Source of the DNA: an uncultured Alphaproteobacteria bacterium
GTDB taxonomy: Bacteria; Pseudomonadota; Alphaproteobacteria; Paracaedibacterales; CAIULA01
Assembly: GCA_903905285.1 (NCBI GenBank)
Contig: CAIVFQ010000109.1
Span: 1-30,111 of the forward strand
Direction of reading: 5' to 3'
Length of the DNA stretch: 30,111 nt
How positions within the stretch are numbered: the first letter of the stretch is position 1; the number at the start of each line of letters is the position of its first letter. Made by a program: the position numbers and the translations under genes. The notes under the pieces were generated by a model. The model was not told the DNA's origin. It searched no databases and saw only the letters and a program-made list of their open reading frames with translations. Below, piece by piece: positions 15,715-24,746 of this stretch.

Positions 15715-16022
15715 ATATCGGGGGGTCCTCGAAACCCCAAACCGCGACTCCGCAAAAAAATTATTAATTGTTTTGCCCGCCGCGCACCTCAATATGACTC
15801 TCCCTTTGCTTCAAAATATTAGAAATTTTGAAACACATCTTCGCATCGGCTTCCACACCGATGAAAATTCGTCTACAGTGACAAAGCGCTCTGTCACGTC
15901 AACAAGGCAACCCTGTTTTAAAAACAAGGGGGCTTTAAAAAGCCCAATAACGCGCCCGACACATTCGGGTGTTTCTAGCTCCACCATGTTTAATAATAAA
16001 GCAAAATGGTTAACAAATCGTT
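15715..16022 (+). repeat. About 300-bp dispersed repeat, copy 1, between pheS and pheT
   Basis: The 450-base gap between pheS and pheT holds no convincing gene. Its larger part matches 27603-27890 in the same orientation. The best-matched core is 15794-16018 against 27663-27889, with identical runs of about 31 and 34 bases and scattered differences elsewhere. It contains short hairpins: GGGCTTT/AAAGCCC (15930-15945) and CCCGA/TCGGG (15955-15969), both still able to form in the other copy despite base changes, and CCCTGTTTT facing AAACAAGGG. Frames are not conserved between copies because of small insertions and deletions, so it is more likely a non-coding mobile or RNA-forming element than a gene. 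The first 96 bases after pheS (15619-15714) show only weak similarity. Confidence 0.8.
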
Positions 16023-16068
16023 TATGGACGGGTTACAGATTTTGCCCTTTTAATGAGGTCATTCTGCC

Positions 16069-18432
16069 ATGAAGTTCACATTAAATTGGCTGGCAGATCA
16101 TCTTGAAATGACGGCTTCGGCAGATGAAATCGCCAGCGCCTTAGTCGATTTGGGCTTAGAGGTAGAGGGTATTGAAAACCCAGGCGAAAAGCTAAACGGG
16201 TTTGTGGTCGCGACCGTTGAAACGGTTGATCGTCATCCGGATGCTGATCGGTTAAGTTTGTGCCAAGTGAATGATGGCCAAGGCCCCTTGATACAAGTTG
16301 TGTGTGGGGCTAAAAACGTTCGTGCGGGCATGAAGGTTGCATTTGCGCGTGTAGGCACGGTGATTCCGTCTACAGGGCAGGCTTTAAAAGCAGGCGTCAT
16401 TCGCGGTGTTGAAAGCCAGGGAATGCTGTGCTCTGCCGAGGAACTTTTGCTGGGGGAGGAAAGCGACGGCATTCTTGATTTACAAACCGACTTGCCTCCT
16501 GGGTCAGACTTGGCCACAGCCTTAAGTCTCAATGATATAGTCATAGAGGTTGGCCTAACCCCCAATCGGGCTGATTGTTTTTCTGTGCGTGGCATTGCCC
16601 GTGACTTAGCCGCAGCGGGTCTTGGAACCCTAAAGCCTTTAAAAAAGTTGCCTTTTCAAGGCGTTAAGGATTGCCCAATCAAGGTTACGCTAATGGACCC
16701 TACGTGTTCTTATTTTACAGGCTGCTTAATTGAGGGCGTAACAAATGACCCTAGTCCTGAATGGTTACAAAAACGCCTAGTAGCTGTCGGCCAAAAGCCC
16801 ATCTCAACTATCGTTGATATCACCAATTATATTTGCTTAGATCAGGGGCAACCTTTGCATGCCTTTGATGCTGATAAAATTTCCTCTGCCCTGCAGGTAA
16901 GTCCATCGCAAGAAAATGAAACGTTTGTTGCCCTTAATGGCCAAACTTATACCTTATCGACTGATATGACTACTGTGAGGGACGACACGGGCGTTTTAGC
17001 TTTAGGGGGAATAATGGGCGGAGAAGGTTCAGCCTGTAATGCCAACACCACTCGTATTTTTTTGGAGGCGGCATATTTTGATCCCCTTCGAATTGCACAA
17101 ACAGGCCAGGCCCTTAATTTGCGTACCGAAGCAGGCGCACGATTTGAAAGGGGAGTTGACCCTGAACAAATTATCAGATCATTGAACGCTGCAACCCAAA
17201 TGATTTTAGAGATATGCGGAGGCGTTGCTAGTAAAGCTCTACAAGTTGGGCACCCACCGGCAAACATCCATACCATTACGCTAACGCAACAAAAATTGAT
17301 CTCCCTAACCGGGAACCCACAACTGATATTAAGCCTGGCTAGGAAAAGTTTGGAAGCTTTAGGCCTTCAAACACAAAGCGAAACAGCCGACACGTTGACG
17401 GTAACCACCCCCAGTTGGCGCCATGATTTACAGGCCGAAGTTGACCTAATCGAAGAGGTTTTGCGCCTGACCGGTTATCAGCATATTCCCATCGCGTCTT
17501 TGCCGTTAAAACCGCCTTATGATAAGGCCAAGCCGGTTGATAAAGTCCGTCAGGCTTTTTGCCGCCGGGGTTTGGATGAAATTCTTTCCTGGTCGTTTAC
17601 CGATCATGCCACAGCCAATTTATTTGGCGCGGGTGTTGAGCTGGGTGTTCCGCTGAACCAAGATATGGCGGTGCTTCGGCCTAGTTTATTGACGGGTCTT
17701 TTAAGGGCTGTAAACTTTAATCAAAGCAAAAGCCAATCGAACAGTTCTTTTTTTGAGATTGCCCATCAATTTCAAACGCACAATGATAAGATTCATGAGG
17801 AAAATACGGCCGCTGGCGTACGCAGTCAATCGACAGGTGACCGCCATTGGGTAAAGCCCCCGCGCTTGGTGGATGTTTTTGATGCTAAGGCCGACGTTCA
17901 AATTGCGCTGGATTTTTTAGGCGTACAAGGATATCAAGTCGAGGCCAGTGGACCTGATTATTATCATCCTGGTCGCAAGGGGACCTTTAAACAAGGACCT
18001 AAAGTTCTTGCTTATTTTGGCGAGGTACATCCCACAGTGTTGAAAGCCTTTGATTTACAAGGGCCCGTGCTGGGGTTTGAGATCTTTTTAGATCGCTTGC
18101 CGGCACTGACCCCTCGCCCACCAAAACCCTTAGCTCTTTCGCCTTATCAGGCTGTTACCCGTGATTTTGCCTTTGTCGTCCCTTCTGATCTTAGCGCTGA
18201 TCTACTGATTAAAACGATTCAAAAAGCAGACAAAACGTTGATTCAAGACATTCAACTTTTTGATGTTTACCAAGGTGACAAGATGGAGACGGGCAAGAAA
18301 TCATTGGCCGTTGAGGTTAAATTACAATCACTTGATCGCACCCTTAAGGAAGAAGATTTGAACACTTTCACTCAAAACGTGATACAGCTGGTCGAAAAGC
18401 ACTGTGGCGGAATTTTAAGGGCATCTGTATGA
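16069..18432 (+). CDS. pheT: Phenylalanine-tRNA ligase beta subunit
   Basis: 787 residues, the full bacterial length. It starts [14 protein letters not shown]; the EMAP/tRNA-binding OB domain lies at about 40-150 ([18 protein letters not shown]), the B3/B4 editing domain at about 205-380 with [23 protein letters not shown] near 245-267, the B5 domain at about 400-475, the catalytic-like core after that, and the FDX-ACB anticodon-binding domain at the C-terminus (about 693-787, [17 protein letters not shown]). It pairs with PheS. The stop overlaps the lepA start (ATGA), so lepA is translationally coupled. Confidence 0.97.
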   Translation: MKFTLNWLADHLEMTASADEIASALVDLGLEVEGIENPGEKLNGFVVATVETVDRHPDADRLSLCQVNDGQGPLIQVVCGAKNVRAGMKVAFARVGTVIPSTGQALKAGVIRGVESQGMLCSAEELLLGEESDGILDLQTDLPPGSDLATALSLNDIVIEVGLTPNRADCFSVRGIARDLAAAGLGTLKPLKKLPFQGVKDCPIKVTLMDPTCSYFTGCLIEGVTNDPSPEWLQKRLVAVGQKPISTIVDITNYICLDQGQPLHAFDADKISSALQVSPSQENETFVALNGQTYTLSTDMTTVRDDTGVLALGGIMGGEGSACNANTTRIFLEAAYFDPLRIAQTGQALNLRTEAGARFERGVDPEQIIRSLNAATQMILEICGGVASKALQVGHPPANIHTITLTQQKLISLTGNPQLILSLARKSLEALGLQTQSETADTLTVTTPSWRHDLQAEVDLIEEVLRLTGYQHIPIASLPLKPPYDKAKPVDKVRQAFCRRGLDEILSWSFTDHATANLFGAGVELGVPLNQDMAVLRPSLLTGLLRAVNFNQSKSQSNSSFFEIAHQFQTHNDKIHEENTAAGVRSQSTGDRHWVKPPRLVDVFDAKADVQIALDFLGVQGYQVEASGPDYYHPGRKGTFKQGPKVLAYFGEVHPTVLKAFDLQGPVLGFEIFLDRLPALTPRPPKPLALSPYQAVTRDFAFVVPSDLSADLLIKTIQKADKTLIQDIQLFDVYQGDKMETGKKSLAVEVKLQSLDRTLKEEDLNTFTQNVIQLVEKHCGGILRASV

Positions 18433-20237
18433 AAAACATTCGTAACTTCTCTATCATCGCGCACATTGACCACGGGAAATCAACCCTGGCCGATCGTCTG
18501 ATCGAGGCCTGCGGAGCCCTCGAAACGCGGGAAATGAAACACCAGATTCTTGATTCGATGGATATTGAACGCGAACGGGGCATTACCATTAAGGCCCAAA
18601 CGGTGCGCTTGAACTACAAAGCCAAAGATGGTGAAACGTATATTTTGAACCTGATGGATACGCCTGGCCATGTGGACTTTGCCTATGAGGTAAGCCGGTC
18701 TTTAGCTGCGTGTGAAGGGTCATTATTGGTGGTTGATGCCAGCCAAGGGGTCGAGGCCCAAACCTTGGCAAACGTCTATCAGGCGATTGAAGCCAACCAT
18801 GAAATTCTCACCATCTTAAATAAAATTGACTTGCCCGCTGCCGAGCCTGACCGTGTCAAAGCCCAAATTGAAGAAGTGATCGGCATTGATGCCCAGGATG
18901 CTGTACCGATTTCTGCTAAAACAGGCATCGGAATTGGGGATGTGTTAGAGGCGATTGTGACTCGATTGCCTCCTCCCACCAGTGATTTTGGTGATCAGGC
19001 TGCCGCCGCCCCCTTAAAAGCCATGCTGGTGGACAGCTGGTATGACCCTTACTTAGGCGTGATGATCTTGGTAAGAGTTGTTGATGGCACATTAAAGGCG
19101 GGTATGAAAATCCGCATGATCAACACCGCTGCGACGTATGAAGTTGACCGGGTGGGGCATCTCAATCCTAAGAAACAAATTGTGAACCAGCTTCTGCCGG
19201 GTGAGATTGGGTTTATCACCGCCAGCATCAAGCATGTGGCTGATTGTAAGGTTGGTGACACGATTACGGAAGAAAAACGCCAAACCGCTAAACCGTTGCC
19301 TGGGTTTAAACCGTCGGTACCGGTGGTTTTTTGTGGCCTGTTTCCAGCTGACGCAGCCAACTTTGAATATTTGCGCGAAAGTTTGGCAAAGCTGCACCTC
19401 AATGATGCCAGTTTCCATTTTGAACCTGAAAGTTCGACTGCCTTGGGTTATGGCTTTCGATGCGGGTTTTTAGGCTTATTGCACCTAGAAATTGTTCAAG
19501 AACGTCTAGAACGCGAATTTGATCTTGACCTGATTACCACGGCCCCCAGCGTTGTTTATAAAGTTCATTTGACCAATGGTAATATTTTAGAGCTGCACAA
19601 CCCCAGCGATATGCCCGATGTTGTAAAAATAGACTTCATTGAAGAACCTTGGATTCGCGCCACTATTTTGGTGCCCGATGAATATTTAGGATCGATTTTG
19701 ACCCTTTGCACGGATCGACGTGGCGAACAAATTGACTTAACCTATGCCGGGAATCGGGCCATGGTGGTTTACCGATTGCCGTTAAACGAAGTCGTGTTTG
19801 ATTTTTATGATCGATTGAAGTCTATGAGCCGTGGGTATGCGTCCTTCGATTATCAATTAGACAGTTACCGTGAAGGTGATTTGGCGAAGGTGAATATTTT
19901 GGTGAACGCTGAGCCCGTCGATGCCTTGGCCATCATGGTTCACCGCAGCCAGGCTGAATCGCGCGGTCGGTCGTTATGTACGCGTTTGAAAGAATTGATT
20001 CCCCAACAACTGTTCAAAATTGCTATTCAGGCGGCTATTGGCGGTAAGGTCGTGGCGCGTGAAACAATATCAGCGTTGCGCAAAGATGTTTTGGCAAAAT
20101 GTTACGGCGGCGATATTAGCCGCAAACGTAAATTGTTGGATAAACAAAAAGCCGGTAAGAAACGGATGCGTCAGTTTGGTAATGTGGAAATTCCCCAAAG
20201 TGCGTTTATTGCTGCCTTGAAAATGGGAGACGATTGA
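18429..20237 (+). CDS. lepA: Elongation factor 4 (LepA, EF4)
   Basis: 602 residues, standard length. GTPase motifs are intact: [10 protein letters not shown] (11-20), the switch [10 protein letters not shown] (about 49-58), DTPGHVDF (about 76-83) and NKIDLP (about 131-136). The LepA-specific C-terminal domain carries [20 protein letters not shown] (about 560-579). EF4 is a ribosome-associated GTPase that can back-translocate and aids translation under stress. The start overlaps the pheT stop by four bases and the stop overlaps the asd ATG by one, giving a tight pheT-lepA-asd chain. Confidence 0.98.
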   Translation: MKNIRNFSIIAHIDHGKSTLADRLIEACGALETREMKHQILDSMDIERERGITIKAQTVRLNYKAKDGETYILNLMDTPGHVDFAYEVSRSLAACEGSLLVVDASQGVEAQTLANVYQAIEANHEILTILNKIDLPAAEPDRVKAQIEEVIGIDAQDAVPISAKTGIGIGDVLEAIVTRLPPPTSDFGDQAAAAPLKAMLVDSWYDPYLGVMILVRVVDGTLKAGMKIRMINTAATYEVDRVGHLNPKKQIVNQLLPGEIGFITASIKHVADCKVGDTITEEKRQTAKPLPGFKPSVPVVFCGLFPADAANFEYLRESLAKLHLNDASFHFEPESSTALGYGFRCGFLGLLHLEIVQERLEREFDLDLITTAPSVVYKVHLTNGNILELHNPSDMPDVVKIDFIEEPWIRATILVPDEYLGSILTLCTDRRGEQIDLTYAGNRAMVVYRLPLNEVVFDFYDRLKSMSRGYASFDYQLDSYREGDLAKVNILVNAEPVDALAIMVHRSQAESRGRSLCTRLKELIPQQLFKIAIQAAIGGKVVARETISALRKDVLAKCYGGDISRKRKLLDKQKAGKKRMRQFGNVEIPQSAFIAALKMGDD

Positions 20238-21259
20238 TGAAAAAACAAAACGTTAAGATCGCCGTTGTCGGAGCCACAGGTAACGTGGGACAAGCCATGT
20301 TGGGGGTTCTAGAAGAACATGGGTTTCCAGCCACAAACATCACGGCTATTGCCTCTGAAAGGTCAGCAGGGCAATCACTTTCTTACGGAGAAAATCATAC
20401 GTTAGCGGTTAAGCCCTTAGCTAATTTTGATTTTTCCGGGTATGACTTGGCGTTGTTTTCGCCTGGTGGGGAAGTATCGGCAGAATATGCCCCAAAGGCA
20501 GCCGCTGCTGGCTGTGTGGTTATCGATAACACCTCTCATTTCCGTATGGATGCTGATGTGCCTTTGGTGGTGCCTGAAATCAATGCAGCCGCTTTAAAAG
20601 ACTTTGCCAAACGCCGCATTGTTGCGAACCCCAATTGTTCGACCATTCAATTGGTTATGGCCTTAAAACCATTGCACGATCTGGCGCCCATCAAACGGGT
20701 GGTGGTTTCCACCTATCAGTCGGTTTCTGGTGCCGGGAAAGAGGCGATGGATGAATTGTTCCACCAAACCCGTGGGGTACTGGTGAACGATGCGCTTGAG
20801 CACAACTGCTTTGTCAAACCGATTGCTTTCAATGTCATTCCGCAAATTGATGTTTTTAGGGACGATGGCTATACCAAAGAAGAATGGAAAATGGCTGTTG
20901 AAACACAAAAAATTATGGGCGCTCCTATTCAAGTAACAGCAACGTGTGTGCGTGTTCCTGTGTTTATTGGTCACGCCGTAGCTGCCAACATTGAATTTGA
21001 TTCTGATGTGTCAGTGACGAAAGCCCGCCAAAAATTACGGGCCTTCCCAGGCATTCGTGTGGTTGACGATATAGAAGATTACCAATTCACCACACCCATT
21101 GAATGTGCCGGCGATGACGATGTTTATGTCAGTCGTATTCGTCAGGATAAAACCGTCCCACACGGATTATCTTTATGGATTGTCGCCGATAATATTCGTA
21201 AAGGCGCTGCCTTAAACGCCGTTCAAATTGCTGAATTGTTGATTAAAGATTACTTGTGA
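20237..21259 (+). CDS. asd: Aspartate-semialdehyde dehydrogenase
   Basis: 340 residues from the ATG at 20237; a TTG three bases earlier could also start it, but the ATG, sharing a base with the lepA stop (TGATG), is the natural coupled start. VVGATGNVGQ (10-19) is the NADP-binding loop, and NPNCST (131-136) carries the catalytic Cys134. GKEAMDELFHQTRG follows in the substrate domain. It reduces aspartyl phosphate to aspartate semialdehyde, the branch point to lysine, diaminopimelate, threonine and methionine. A cell-wall-bearing bacterium needs it for diaminopimelate. It converges on the next gene with only one base between the stops. Confidence 0.97.
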   Translation: MKKQNVKIAVVGATGNVGQAMLGVLEEHGFPATNITAIASERSAGQSLSYGENHTLAVKPLANFDFSGYDLALFSPGGEVSAEYAPKAAAAGCVVIDNTSHFRMDADVPLVVPEINAAALKDFAKRRIVANPNCSTIQLVMALKPLHDLAPIKRVVVSTYQSVSGAGKEAMDELFHQTRGVLVNDALEHNCFVKPIAFNVIPQIDVFRDDGYTKEEWKMAVETQKIMGAPIQVTATCVRVPVFIGHAVAANIEFDSDVSVTKARQKLRAFPGIRVVDDIEDYQFTTPIECAGDDDVYVSRIRQDKTVPHGLSLWIVADNIRKGAALNAVQIAELLIKDYL

Positions 21260-21260
21260 G

Positions 21261-21671
21261 TTACGCAGCGGCTGCTAGTCTTCGCAACTCTAACCGAACA
21301 TCACTTTCTGTTCGCAAATAAGCGATACTCATTAAGAGATGAATTTGAGATGAGATTTCTGCAAAAACCCTTCGTAAAGCACCTTCAATCTCTGGAAGGC
21401 GCCCTCGTTTCAATACTTTCCTTATTTCTTTTTCATCAGCAATCATTCTTCCAAGTTCAGTTTTTGGGCTATCAACTTCTTCACCCAATTGACTGTACTT
21501 CTCGCGAACATAAGTTTCTGCTTGCCGCTTCAGGACTGGACTAGCAATTTTCCCATCAATAAAAGTCTGCCACAAATCAAGACCAGACTCTTCCCAAGTC
21601 ATAGAAAAAACTTTTGAAGTTGATGAAACAGACCCCATTAAAACAATGGTCATTAATAAACGCAAAACCAT
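21261..21671 (-). CDS. Small secreted protein of unknown function
   Basis: 136 residues, not recognised. Residues 1-23 form a hydrophobic signal peptide (MVLRLLMTIVLMGSVSSTSK), and the rest is charged and predicted mostly helical, with heptad-like leucine/isoleucine spacing between about 65 and 130 and an alanine tail (RLAAAA). The ribosome binding site TAGGAG lies 6 bases before the ATG. It stands alone and points away from the MBL-fold gene. The length and helix content could recall secreted AroQ-type chorismate mutases, but the signature residues were not found, so no function is assigned. A real gene is likely given the signal peptide and good start. Confidence 0.6.
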   Translation of the reverse strand: MVLRLLMTIVLMGSVSSTSKVFSMTWEESGLDLWQTFIDGKIASPVLKRQAETYVREKYSQLGEEVDSPKTELGRMIADEKEIRKVLKRGRLPEIEGALRRVFAEISSQIHLLMSIAYLRTESDVRLELRRLAAAA

Positions 21672-21739
21672 AACGCTACTCCTAAAAAAACTTACCTACC
21701 TTTTAAGTCTGACAAAAAAGACCAAAGAATTCTTTAATT

Positions 21740-21768
21740 TTTTCATTCAGTAGCCCCTCCACTATAGT
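21740..21768 (+). promoter_or_regulatory. Possible promoter for the MBL-fold gene
   Basis: TTTTCA (21740-21745), 17 bases, TATAGT (21763-21768), about 35 bases before the ATG at 21804. The -10 is good and the -35 is weak. Confidence 0.3.
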
Positions 21769-21803
21769 AAGCTGACTCTACATTCCATTGTTCTGAAATC
21801 AAA

Positions 21804-22748
21804 ATGCAATTAACTTTCTGGGGCGTTAGGGGCACTGTTCCGCAATCAGGACCTGAGTATCAATATTATGGCGGGCACACGTCTTGCACATCGTTAAGAG
21901 TGGGTAAGGACTTGATTGTTTTTGATGCAGGGTCAGGCCTTGTAAATCTTTCACAATATTTGGAGCAAGAAACCGATAGACCCCAAGCCATTTATTTTTT
22001 TATCACCCATGGTCACCTGGATCACATTATAGGTCTTATAGGTTTTTCTTGGCTTTGGAAATCAAGGTGTCCGTTCGAGATTCATTTCATCAGTGCCTCT
22101 GCTCACGCCGGTCATGGCATTGAATCGATATTGCAAACGTTAATGGCTCCGCCTTATTTTCCCTTGTCTTTGAAAGAATCAAAAGCCACGATTTTTTATC
22201 ATGAGCTTAAGGATATACCCAATGGATTTCAAAATATGGATTCGAAAATAAGTCCTAAGCGCCCGGAGTGTACAGAGGGGTACATGAGGACGCGAAGTGA
22301 TGAAATTTTCGAAAAACAGATTTTGAAAGGCGAAGGGTATGGTTGGAGAGGTGATGGTTGGAACATAACTGCTTTTCCTTTACAGCATCCAGGGGGAAGC
22401 TTTGGTTACCGTTTTGATGGCCCTGACCATTCACTGGCTTTTGTAACCGATACAGCCCCCATTGAGAGTCAGTCGTTTTATGACTGGCTAAATGGCGTTG
22501 ACCTGTTGATTCATGATGCAATGTTTAATGATGAACAGAGCGACCTTTACCCTGATTGGGGTCATTCTTCGGTTAAACAAGTAGCTGACTTAGCCAACAA
22601 GGTGGCCGCAAAAAACCTGATCCTTTACCACCATCATCATTACCATACCGATGCCGATATCAAAAAACTTGAACACCAGGCGCAGTCTATCTTTCCCCGG
22701 TCGTCGATGGCTAGGCAAGGTGATATCTTAGACATTCCTTTTCTATAG
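21804..22748 (+). CDS. MBL-fold metallo-hydrolase with in-frame repeat insertion
   Basis: 314 residues. The metallo-beta-lactamase fold is shown by FDAGSG (40-45), HGHLDH (69-74, the HxHxDH metal motif), HPGGSFGYRF (195-204, third-ligand histidine), FVTDT (213-217, bridging aspartate D216) and a late LYHHHHYH region. This matches stand-alone MBL hydrolases with phosphodiesterase-like architecture; the substrate is unknown. Residues about 141-179 between the DIPN turn and WRGDGWNITA have no counterpart expected in the family and coincide with a 115-base repeat whose other copy joins kdsB and ymdB. The reading frame stays open through it and all metal motifs are kept, so the protein may still work with an added surface loop. 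Confidence 0.85.
   Translation: MQLTFWGVRGTVPQSGPEYQYYGGHTSCTSLRVGKDLIVFDAGSGLVNLSQYLEQETDRPQAIYFFITHGHLDHIIGLIGFSWLWKSRCPFEIHFISASAHAGHGIESILQTLMAPPYFPLSLKESKATIFYHELKDIPNGFQNMDSKISPKRPECTEGYMRTRSDEIFEKQILKGEGYGWRGDGWNITAFPLQHPGGSFGYRFDGPDHSLAFVTDTAPIESQSFYDWLNGVDLLIHDAMFNDEQSDLYPDWGHSSVKQVADLANKVAAKNLILYHHHHYHTDADIKKLEHQAQSIFPRSSMARQGDILDIPFL
22224..22338 (+). repeat. 115-bp coding-sequence repeat, copy 1 (inside MBL gene)
   Basis: Matches 28772-28886 on the opposite strand without gaps over 115 bases, about 94 identical by eye. Perfect blocks include GAGCGCCCGGAGTGTAC-like sequence from about 22259, GGGTACATGAGGACGCGA and CGAAAAACAGATTT. The two GTAC blocks and flanking GCG/CGC can fold into an imperfect hairpin. 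In this copy the frame begins at ATG-GAT-TCG and encodes about 38 residues including RPECTEGYMRTR. Confidence 0.85.
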
Positions 22749-22802
22749 AAAAGATACTTGGTATATTACAGTTATTCATATTCCTTGCAGGATTAATCAA
22801 CG

Positions 22803-23267
22803 ATGATGCCTAGTACCTCTTCTACACCTCGTATTATCGCATTTGGCTGTGATCATGCCGGATTCTTGCTTCAACAACAGCTGATCGCAAAAGCGAAAAG
22901 TCACGGATTCGACGTGATCGATTGCGGCACCACCGATCAAGCATCGGTTGATTATCCTGATTTTGCGGAACGAGTTGTGGACAAAATCCTTCAGCACCAA
23001 GCTGAAAAAGGGGTTCTTATTTGTGGTACAGGCATCGGCATGAATATTGCTGCTAACCGTCACCGGGGCATTCGCGCGGCCTGCTGTTACGATGTGAATC
23101 AAACCGTTATCGCCCGTCAGCATAATGACATTAACGTGATGTGCCTGGGCAGTCGTATTAGTGATGAAGCCATTGCCTTTGACTGTTTAATGGCTTTTTT
23201 TCAAACTGACTTCGATGGCGGCCGTCATCAGAAACGTCTTGATAAAATTGATAACAATGTTGCTTAG
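22803..23267 (+). CDS. rpiB: Ribose-5-phosphate isomerase B
   Basis: 154 residues, typical for RpiB/LacAB. FGCDHAGF (14-21) supplies the phosphate- and substrate-binding D17/H18, CGTGIGMNIAANR (74-86) the catalytic Cys74 and anion hole, and NVMCLGSR (about 111-118) is the usual late motif. It interconverts ribose 5-phosphate and ribulose 5-phosphate in the pentose phosphate pathway. Two ATG codons are adjacent at 22803 and 22806. The cca gene starts inside its last codons (11-base overlap). Confidence 0.96.
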   Translation: MMPSTSSTPRIIAFGCDHAGFLLQQQLIAKAKSHGFDVIDCGTTDQASVDYPDFAERVVDKILQHQAEKGVLICGTGIGMNIAANRHRGIRAACCYDVNQTVIARQHNDINVMCLGSRISDEAIAFDCLMAFFQTDFDGGRHQKRLDKIDNNVA

Positions 23268-24492
23268 TCAGCCTCCCATTAAGGCCTTATTCAAGGCTCT
23301 GGAACCTTTTGATGCACGGTTGGTTGGAGGGTGTGTTCGCGATGCTTTATTGGGGTTGGAAAGCACAGATATTGATGTGGCTGTGGCTGCCCCTCCTGAA
23401 GAAATTTCCCAGCATCTAAAGCAACAAGGTATCAAAGTCATTCCCACAGGCATTGAATTTGGCACAATCACTGCCGTGATTCATCATCAGGGTTTTCAAA
23501 TCACCAGTCTGCGTCAAGATGTGAAAACAGATGGTCGACACGCACAGGTTTCATTTGGAACTGATTGGCTTGAAGATGCCAAGCGTCGGGACTTTACAAT
23601 CAACGCGTTGTCCTTAGATTCTAAGGGAACCTTGTACTACTATTTCAATGGACAGGATGATTTAAAGGCAGGCTGCATTCGTTTTATTGGCGACGCTGAT
23701 CAGCGTATTCGCGAAGATTATTTGCGCATTTTGCGATATTACCGTTTCTTGGCTTATTTTGGAAAAGGCAACCCGTTGCCGATTCCTGCTTTACATAAGT
23801 TACGTGCAGGTTTGAAACAGTTGTCCGTTGAACGGATTCAACAGGAAATTTTAAAACTGTTGGCGTCACCCGCCCCCCACCTGGCGTTAAAGTTAATGGC
23901 AGAGGATGGCATTTTCGAAACTTTATACGACCATTCTGTTGATTTAAAATTCTTATATCAGCTGATTGAAATCGAAAAAGTTTTAAAGATACCTTCCAAC
24001 CCTTTACGTCGCCTGTGGGCTCTTTTTCAGAAGCAGGATAACTTTGATTTGTCATTGCGAGGAGCAGAGCAACGTGGCAACCTCCCGGAGGATGATAACA
24101 GCAGTTTTTATCAAACCTATTTCCGCCTCAGCCACACACAATTGCGTTTTTTAAAGTCGATGGGTTTGTACATAGGCCAGCGTGATAGGCGATTGATTTT
24201 ATATAAACAGGGCTACAGCTTTTTTGAAAGCTGGTGTGTGTTGCGATCTTGCACAGAGGCGGATATGAATCTGCCGCAAATTAAAAGCCATTTAGAATGG
24301 GCACAATCTCAGCTGCCATTGACCTTTCCTTTTACAGGACAAGATTTATTGAATGAAGGAATGTCTGCCGGGCCAGCGATGGGGAAACTGTTAGGTAAGT
24401 GTGAGCAGTGGTGGATTGAAAATGACTTCAAACCTAGCCAGCAAGAATGTTTGATTTATTGCCAAAATGAACAGGCGCGTTCTGCCGATTAG
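23257..24492 (+). CDS. cca: CCA tRNA nucleotidyltransferase / poly(A) polymerase family
   Basis: 411 residues from ATG 23257. The frame is open further upstream, but that part only shadows rpiB. LVGGCVRDALLG (22-33) and the DIDVA pair (38-42) are the nucleotidyltransferase core of class II CCA enzymes, with RRDFTINALS (about 109-118) and DYLRILRYYRF (about 147-157) next. The C-terminal helical tail is divergent, as usual. It adds or repairs the CCA end of tRNAs. In alphaproteobacteria this form is normally the CCA enzyme rather than a poly(A) polymerase, but the two are hard to separate by sequence alone. Confidence 0.92.
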   Translation: MLLSQPPIKALFKALEPFDARLVGGCVRDALLGLESTDIDVAVAAPPEEISQHLKQQGIKVIPTGIEFGTITAVIHHQGFQITSLRQDVKTDGRHAQVSFGTDWLEDAKRRDFTINALSLDSKGTLYYYFNGQDDLKAGCIRFIGDADQRIREDYLRILRYYRFLAYFGKGNPLPIPALHKLRAGLKQLSVERIQQEILKLLASPAPHLALKLMAEDGIFETLYDHSVDLKFLYQLIEIEKVLKIPSNPLRRLWALFQKQDNFDLSLRGAEQRGNLPEDDNSSFYQTYFRLSHTQLRFLKSMGLYIGQRDRRLILYKQGYSFFESWCVLRSCTEADMNLPQIKSHLEWAQSQLPLTFPFTGQDLLNEGMSAGPAMGKLLGKCEQWWIENDFKPSQQECLIYCQNEQARSAD

Positions 24493-24746
24493 GCGGGAAA
24501 TTAACCTTTTCTTAAAGAAAGTCAGCTACCATAAAAAGCTGGAGGAAGGACTTTTAGAAGAAGGTTTTTTTGCGAAAACCCCTTAACTGTACTAGGGATG
24601 GCCACCCCCGCCCAAATCCACCCTTCAAAAATAACACACAAAAGTTAACACCAGGTTAATGAACAAAATCTTTGCCATAAAATTCGTGCAACATCATCAA
24701 GGTTGAGTTATGGTGTGGGCATATAACTCTGGAACTGGTCTTCACA
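24493..24746. other. Intergenic region before tldD
   Basis: 254 bases with no gene. It has a small AAGGTTTT / AAAACCCCTT inverted repeat near 24563-24586, which could help end the rpiB-cca transcript although no T run follows. A TTAATG followed 16 bases later by TAAAAT (about 24655-24682) could be a weak promoter for the TldD gene. Confidence 0.3.

Noticed and set aside
15794..16018. CRISPR array or tRNA in the pheS-pheT gap
   Set aside because: There is no regular repeat-spacer spacing and no tRNA T-loop or acceptor pattern; the hairpins are few and unequal.
15602..16072. A 156-codon open frame spanning the end of pheS, the repeat and the start of pheT
   Set aside because: It lies over the dispersed repeat, overlaps both neighbours, and its frame is broken by stops and indels in the second repeat copy; the composition does not look like a protein.
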